Assembly: GCA_017302015.1 (NCBI GenBank)
Contig: JAFLEE010000079.1
Coordinates: 1-23,981, forward strand
DNA from: Spirochaetota bacterium
GTDB lineage: Bacteria; Spirochaetota; UBA12135; COTS27; JAFLEE01
DNA: 23,981 bases
Direction: 5' to 3'
Part shown: positions 21,909 to 23,981 of the stretch, piece after piece
How positions within the stretch are numbered: position 1 is the first letter of the stretch
How the letters are laid out: each line of letters opens with the position of its first letter
Position numbers and translations under genes: made by a program
The notes under the pieces: model-generated
The model's database searches: none
What the model saw: only the letters and a program-made list of their open reading frames with translations
What the model was told of the DNA's origin: nothing

Positions 21909-23747
21909 ATGCGCGCGCTGATCCCGATCCTCGTCCTGTCCGCCATCCTCGGGGCCACGGAGGCCCCCGTCCTGAAGTTTTCCTTCGACGAGGGCTCGGG
22001 ACCGAAGACCAAGGAATCGGTGGAAGGCCTCGTCGGGACCGTCAAGGACGCGGCGTGGACCCCGGGCGTCCACGGGAGCGCCCTCGCCTTCACCGAGGGG
22101 GCGAAATCCTCCGTCTCCTTCCCGAACGCGCCGCCCCTCAATCCCGCGCGGCTCTCCATCTCCCTCTGGTTCAAGCCCGAGCCCGGCCAGAAGGACAAGC
22201 AACTCGTGGTGAAGATGGGCGGCGGCAAGGACGGCTACCGGGTGAACGTGACCGGCGAGCGCGTCTATTGGCAGATCCCCGGGGATGATAAGGCCTGGAA
22301 TTACGGCTTCTATTCGACGAAGCCCTTCACCGCCGGCGCCTGGAACCACGTGGCCTGCACCTACGACGGCACCAATATGAAGACCTTCCTCAACGGCGCG
22401 GAAGCGGGGAGCCTTCCCCGAGCCGGCGCCGTGATACCGGGCACCGCTGCCCTCGTCATCGGTGCCTTCAACGTCGAGGGCGTGGCCTCCTTCACCGGCG
22501 GCATCGACGAAGTCATCCTCTATAACCGCGCCATCGGCCTCGACGAGATCCTTAAGATCCATGCCGCGGGGCTCAAGGCCCTCGCCGACAAGCCCGCCGC
22601 CCCCCAAGGAGCCCCCGTGGAAAAGAACCCCGCGCCAAAGAACGGCGCCCCCGTGAAGAAACTCCTCGTCATCGGCGATAGCATCTCCAAGCACGGCCCG
22701 AAGGCCGACCTCGGCTGGTCCGGGAATTGGGGCATGGCCGCCTCCGCCGAGGAGAAGGATTACGTGCACCTCGTGTACGCCCAACTCGCCGCCCAGCAGG
22801 CCGAGAAGATCGAACTCGTCGCCAGCGGCGTCGGCGGGGGCACGATCAAGAACTCCCTGGCCAACCTCCCCGCCATCACCGCCCACGCCGCCGACCTCGT
22901 CATCATCCAATTGGGCGAGAACGACCGCGACGCCACCGAAGCGGGCTTCGAGAAGCCCTACGAAGATCTCGTCGCAGCGGTCAAGGCCGCCAACCCGAGG
23001 GCGCGAATCTATTGCTGCGGCACCTGGCGGTGCGGAACCGAAAAAGACCTCATGATCCAGGCCGTCTGCAAGCGCCAGGGCGTCGTCTTCGTCGACATCG
23101 CCGCCATCCACGCCGACCCCGCCGCTTCCGCCGGGGCCGAGGGCCGCTTCACGAACCCCGGGGTCAATTGGCATCCCGGCGACAAGGGGATGCGGGGCTA
23201 CGCGACCGAAATCCTTAAGGCGATGGCCGCCCAACCGACCATGCCCGCCCCGGTGGCCGAGGCCAAGGCCGCGTTGGCCCGGGACAAGGGCGGTCCCGGC
23301 GCGATCCTCTTCCAGGAGAACTTCGACGGCGAGGCGGCGAAGCGGTGGTCGGGGGCCGCCTACACCCTCGTCCCCGGGAAGTCCGGGAATGCTCTCTGCC
23401 TGCAGGCCGACAAGCAGGACGGCTCGCTTTCCGTCGCGGCGGCCCTTCCCCTCGAGAAACTTCGCGGCAAGAAGATCGTCGTCGAGGCCCTCGTCAAGGC
23501 CGAAGGGGTGAGCGAGAAGCCCAAGAATTATAACGGCATCAAGTGCATGCTCCTCGTCACCGACGCCGAGAACCGCAAAGATTACCCCCAGGCGCCGGTG
23601 GGCACCGGCAGCTTCGATTGGCAGAAGGTCTCCTTCAACTACGCGGTCCACGACATGGTCGTCTCCCTCAAACTGCAATTGGGCCTGGAGCTGGTGAAGG
23701 GCAAGGTCTGGTTCGACGAGATCGTCATCCGCGAAGCGGGGAATTGA
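21909..23747 (+). CDS. Secreted LamG-SGNH hydrolase with C-terminal carbohydrate-binding-like domain
   Basis: This 612-residue protein has a short signal peptide (RALIPILVLSAILGATEA) and a LamG/concanavalin-like domain (about 22-225, ending GGIDEVILYNRAI). A Pro/Ala/Lys-rich linker follows, then an SGNH hydrolase domain (about 250-430) and a beta-rich C-terminal domain (about 455-612, ending KVWFDEIVIREAGN). SGNH residues seen are Ser258 (VIGDSIS), Asn338 (LGEND) and His422 (NWHPGDKGM). The Asp normally three residues before that His appears to be Val419. It probably deacetylates or otherwise de-esterifies a polysaccharide, matching the esterase at the left edge of the window. ATG 21909 has GGAGG/GAGGA about 4 bases upstream. 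Confidence 0.88.
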   Translation: MRALIPILVLSAILGATEAPVLKFSFDEGSGPKTKESVEGLVGTVKDAAWTPGVHGSALAFTEGAKSSVSFPNAPPLNPARLSISLWFKPEPGQKDKQLVVKMGGGKDGYRVNVTGERVYWQIPGDDKAWNYGFYSTKPFTAGAWNHVACTYDGTNMKTFLNGAEAGSLPRAGAVIPGTAALVIGAFNVEGVASFTGGIDEVILYNRAIGLDEILKIHAAGLKALADKPAAPQGAPVEKNPAPKNGAPVKKLLVIGDSISKHGPKADLGWSGNWGMAASAEEKDYVHLVYAQLAAQQAEKIELVASGVGGGTIKNSLANLPAITAHAADLVIIQLGENDRDATEAGFEKPYEDLVAAVKAANPRARIYCCGTWRCGTEKDLMIQAVCKRQGVVFVDIAAIHADPAASAGAEGRFTNPGVNWHPGDKGMRGYATEILKAMAAQPTMPAPVAEAKAALARDKGGPGAILFQENFDGEAAKRWSGAAYTLVPGKSGNALCLQADKQDGSLSVAAALPLEKLRGKKIVVEALVKAEGVSEKPKNYNGIKCMLLVTDAENRKDYPQAPVGTGSFDWQKVSFNYAVHDMVVSLKLQLGLELVKGKVWFDEIVIREAGN

Positions 23748-23753
23748 GGCGCG

Positions 23754-23981
23754 ATGCCCCCCGACCCGCGCCCGCCGGGCAGGGGGACGATGGCCTCCAT
23801 CGTCCTCTCCACCCTCCTGGCCACGGGCCTCTTCCTGTGGTTCGGCGGCAGTTTGTTCGCCTTCGTCCTCATCTACCAGATCGAGACCCTCACCCTCGTC
23901 GGTCTCGGCCAGGCGGCGCGCAGCCTCGCGGCGCCCGGCGCGCCCCTGCCCGCGACGGTGCGTGTGGTGGCCCCGGCCTTC
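23754..23981 (+). CDS. Membrane protein, 5' part only (runs off window)
   Basis: An open frame starts at ATG 23754 and reaches the window end (76 codons). After a Pro/Arg-rich start it has a hydrophobic segment of about 30 residues (IVLSTLLATGLFLWFGGSLF and onward), then an amphipathic stretch. A second ATG at 23790 with a purine-rich AGGGGG before it is an alternative start, directly ahead of the membrane segment. It lies 6 bp after the SGNH gene and is likely co-transcribed with it. Too little is visible to name a family. Confidence 0.6.
   Translation, partial: MPPDPRPPGRGTMASIVLSTLLATGLFLWFGGSLFAFVLIYQIETLTLVGLGQAARSLAAPGAPLPATVRVVAPAF

Noticed and set aside
21765-23678. 637-codon minus-strand frame opposite the LamG-SGNH gene
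   Set aside because: The sense gene has ordered domains and a signal peptide. The antisense frame is a Gly/Asp/Val-rich compositional artefact.

Overview
The window is GC-rich, densely coded bacterial DNA with short intergenic gaps and frequent GAGGA-type ribosome binding sites. The gene set is a carbohydrate-degradation neighbourhood: a sialate O-acetylesterase-type enzyme, a GH95 fucosidase, a DUF4965 (glutaminase A-like) protein, a CUT2 sugar ABC transporter, a Gfo/Idh/MocA oxidoreductase, a CocE-type hydrolase and a LamG-SGNH protein, with AraC regulators. This mix is typical of the Planctomycetota/Verrucomicrobiota/Lentisphaerota (PVC) group or related uncultured phyla. That placement is an inference from gene content and is of low confidence.

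Layout. Positions 1-3392 (+) hold the 3' part of the esterase, a DUF1304 membrane protein and the GTPase HflX. HflX meets a small DsrE/YedF-like protein (3389-3724, -) tail to tail. From 10209 down to 3798 (-) lies a probable sugar operon: a lipoprotein binding protein, a double-domain ATPase, a permease and an AraC regulator, followed after 93 bp by the DUF4965 enzyme. A sigma-70-like promoter and a leader hairpin precede it. A GH95 enzyme follows at 10387-13224 (-).

Positions 13285-14751 are the most unusual part. One AAA+/DUF4143 ATPase gene with a PD-(D/E)XK-like C-terminus is enclosed by a perfect 33-bp direct repeat. The right copy is the 3' end of the neighbouring gene and the left copy lies outside any gene, which looks like an inserted single-gene module. 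Its promoter is built from four GACTA-type half-sites and predicts a leaderless mRNA. The neighbouring gene (14721-15725, -) is itself odd: an RbsA-like ABC domain with a broken Walker A, signature and Walker B, fused to a LuxR-type DNA-binding domain.

Positions 15834-16939 (-) carry a canonical hemerythrin gene coupled through a GTGA overlap to a RIC/ScdA-like protein that has lost most of its iron-ligand histidines. An AT-rich 383-bp gap separates this pair from an unrecognised 165-aa gene (17323, +), which is preceded by a strong sigma-54 promoter match and an abutting 16-bp palindrome. The right end holds a divergent oxidoreductase/AraC pair, the CocE-type hydrolase, the LamG-SGNH protein and the start of a membrane protein cut by the window edge. 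No rRNA, tRNA, CRISPR array, integrase or transposase was seen.
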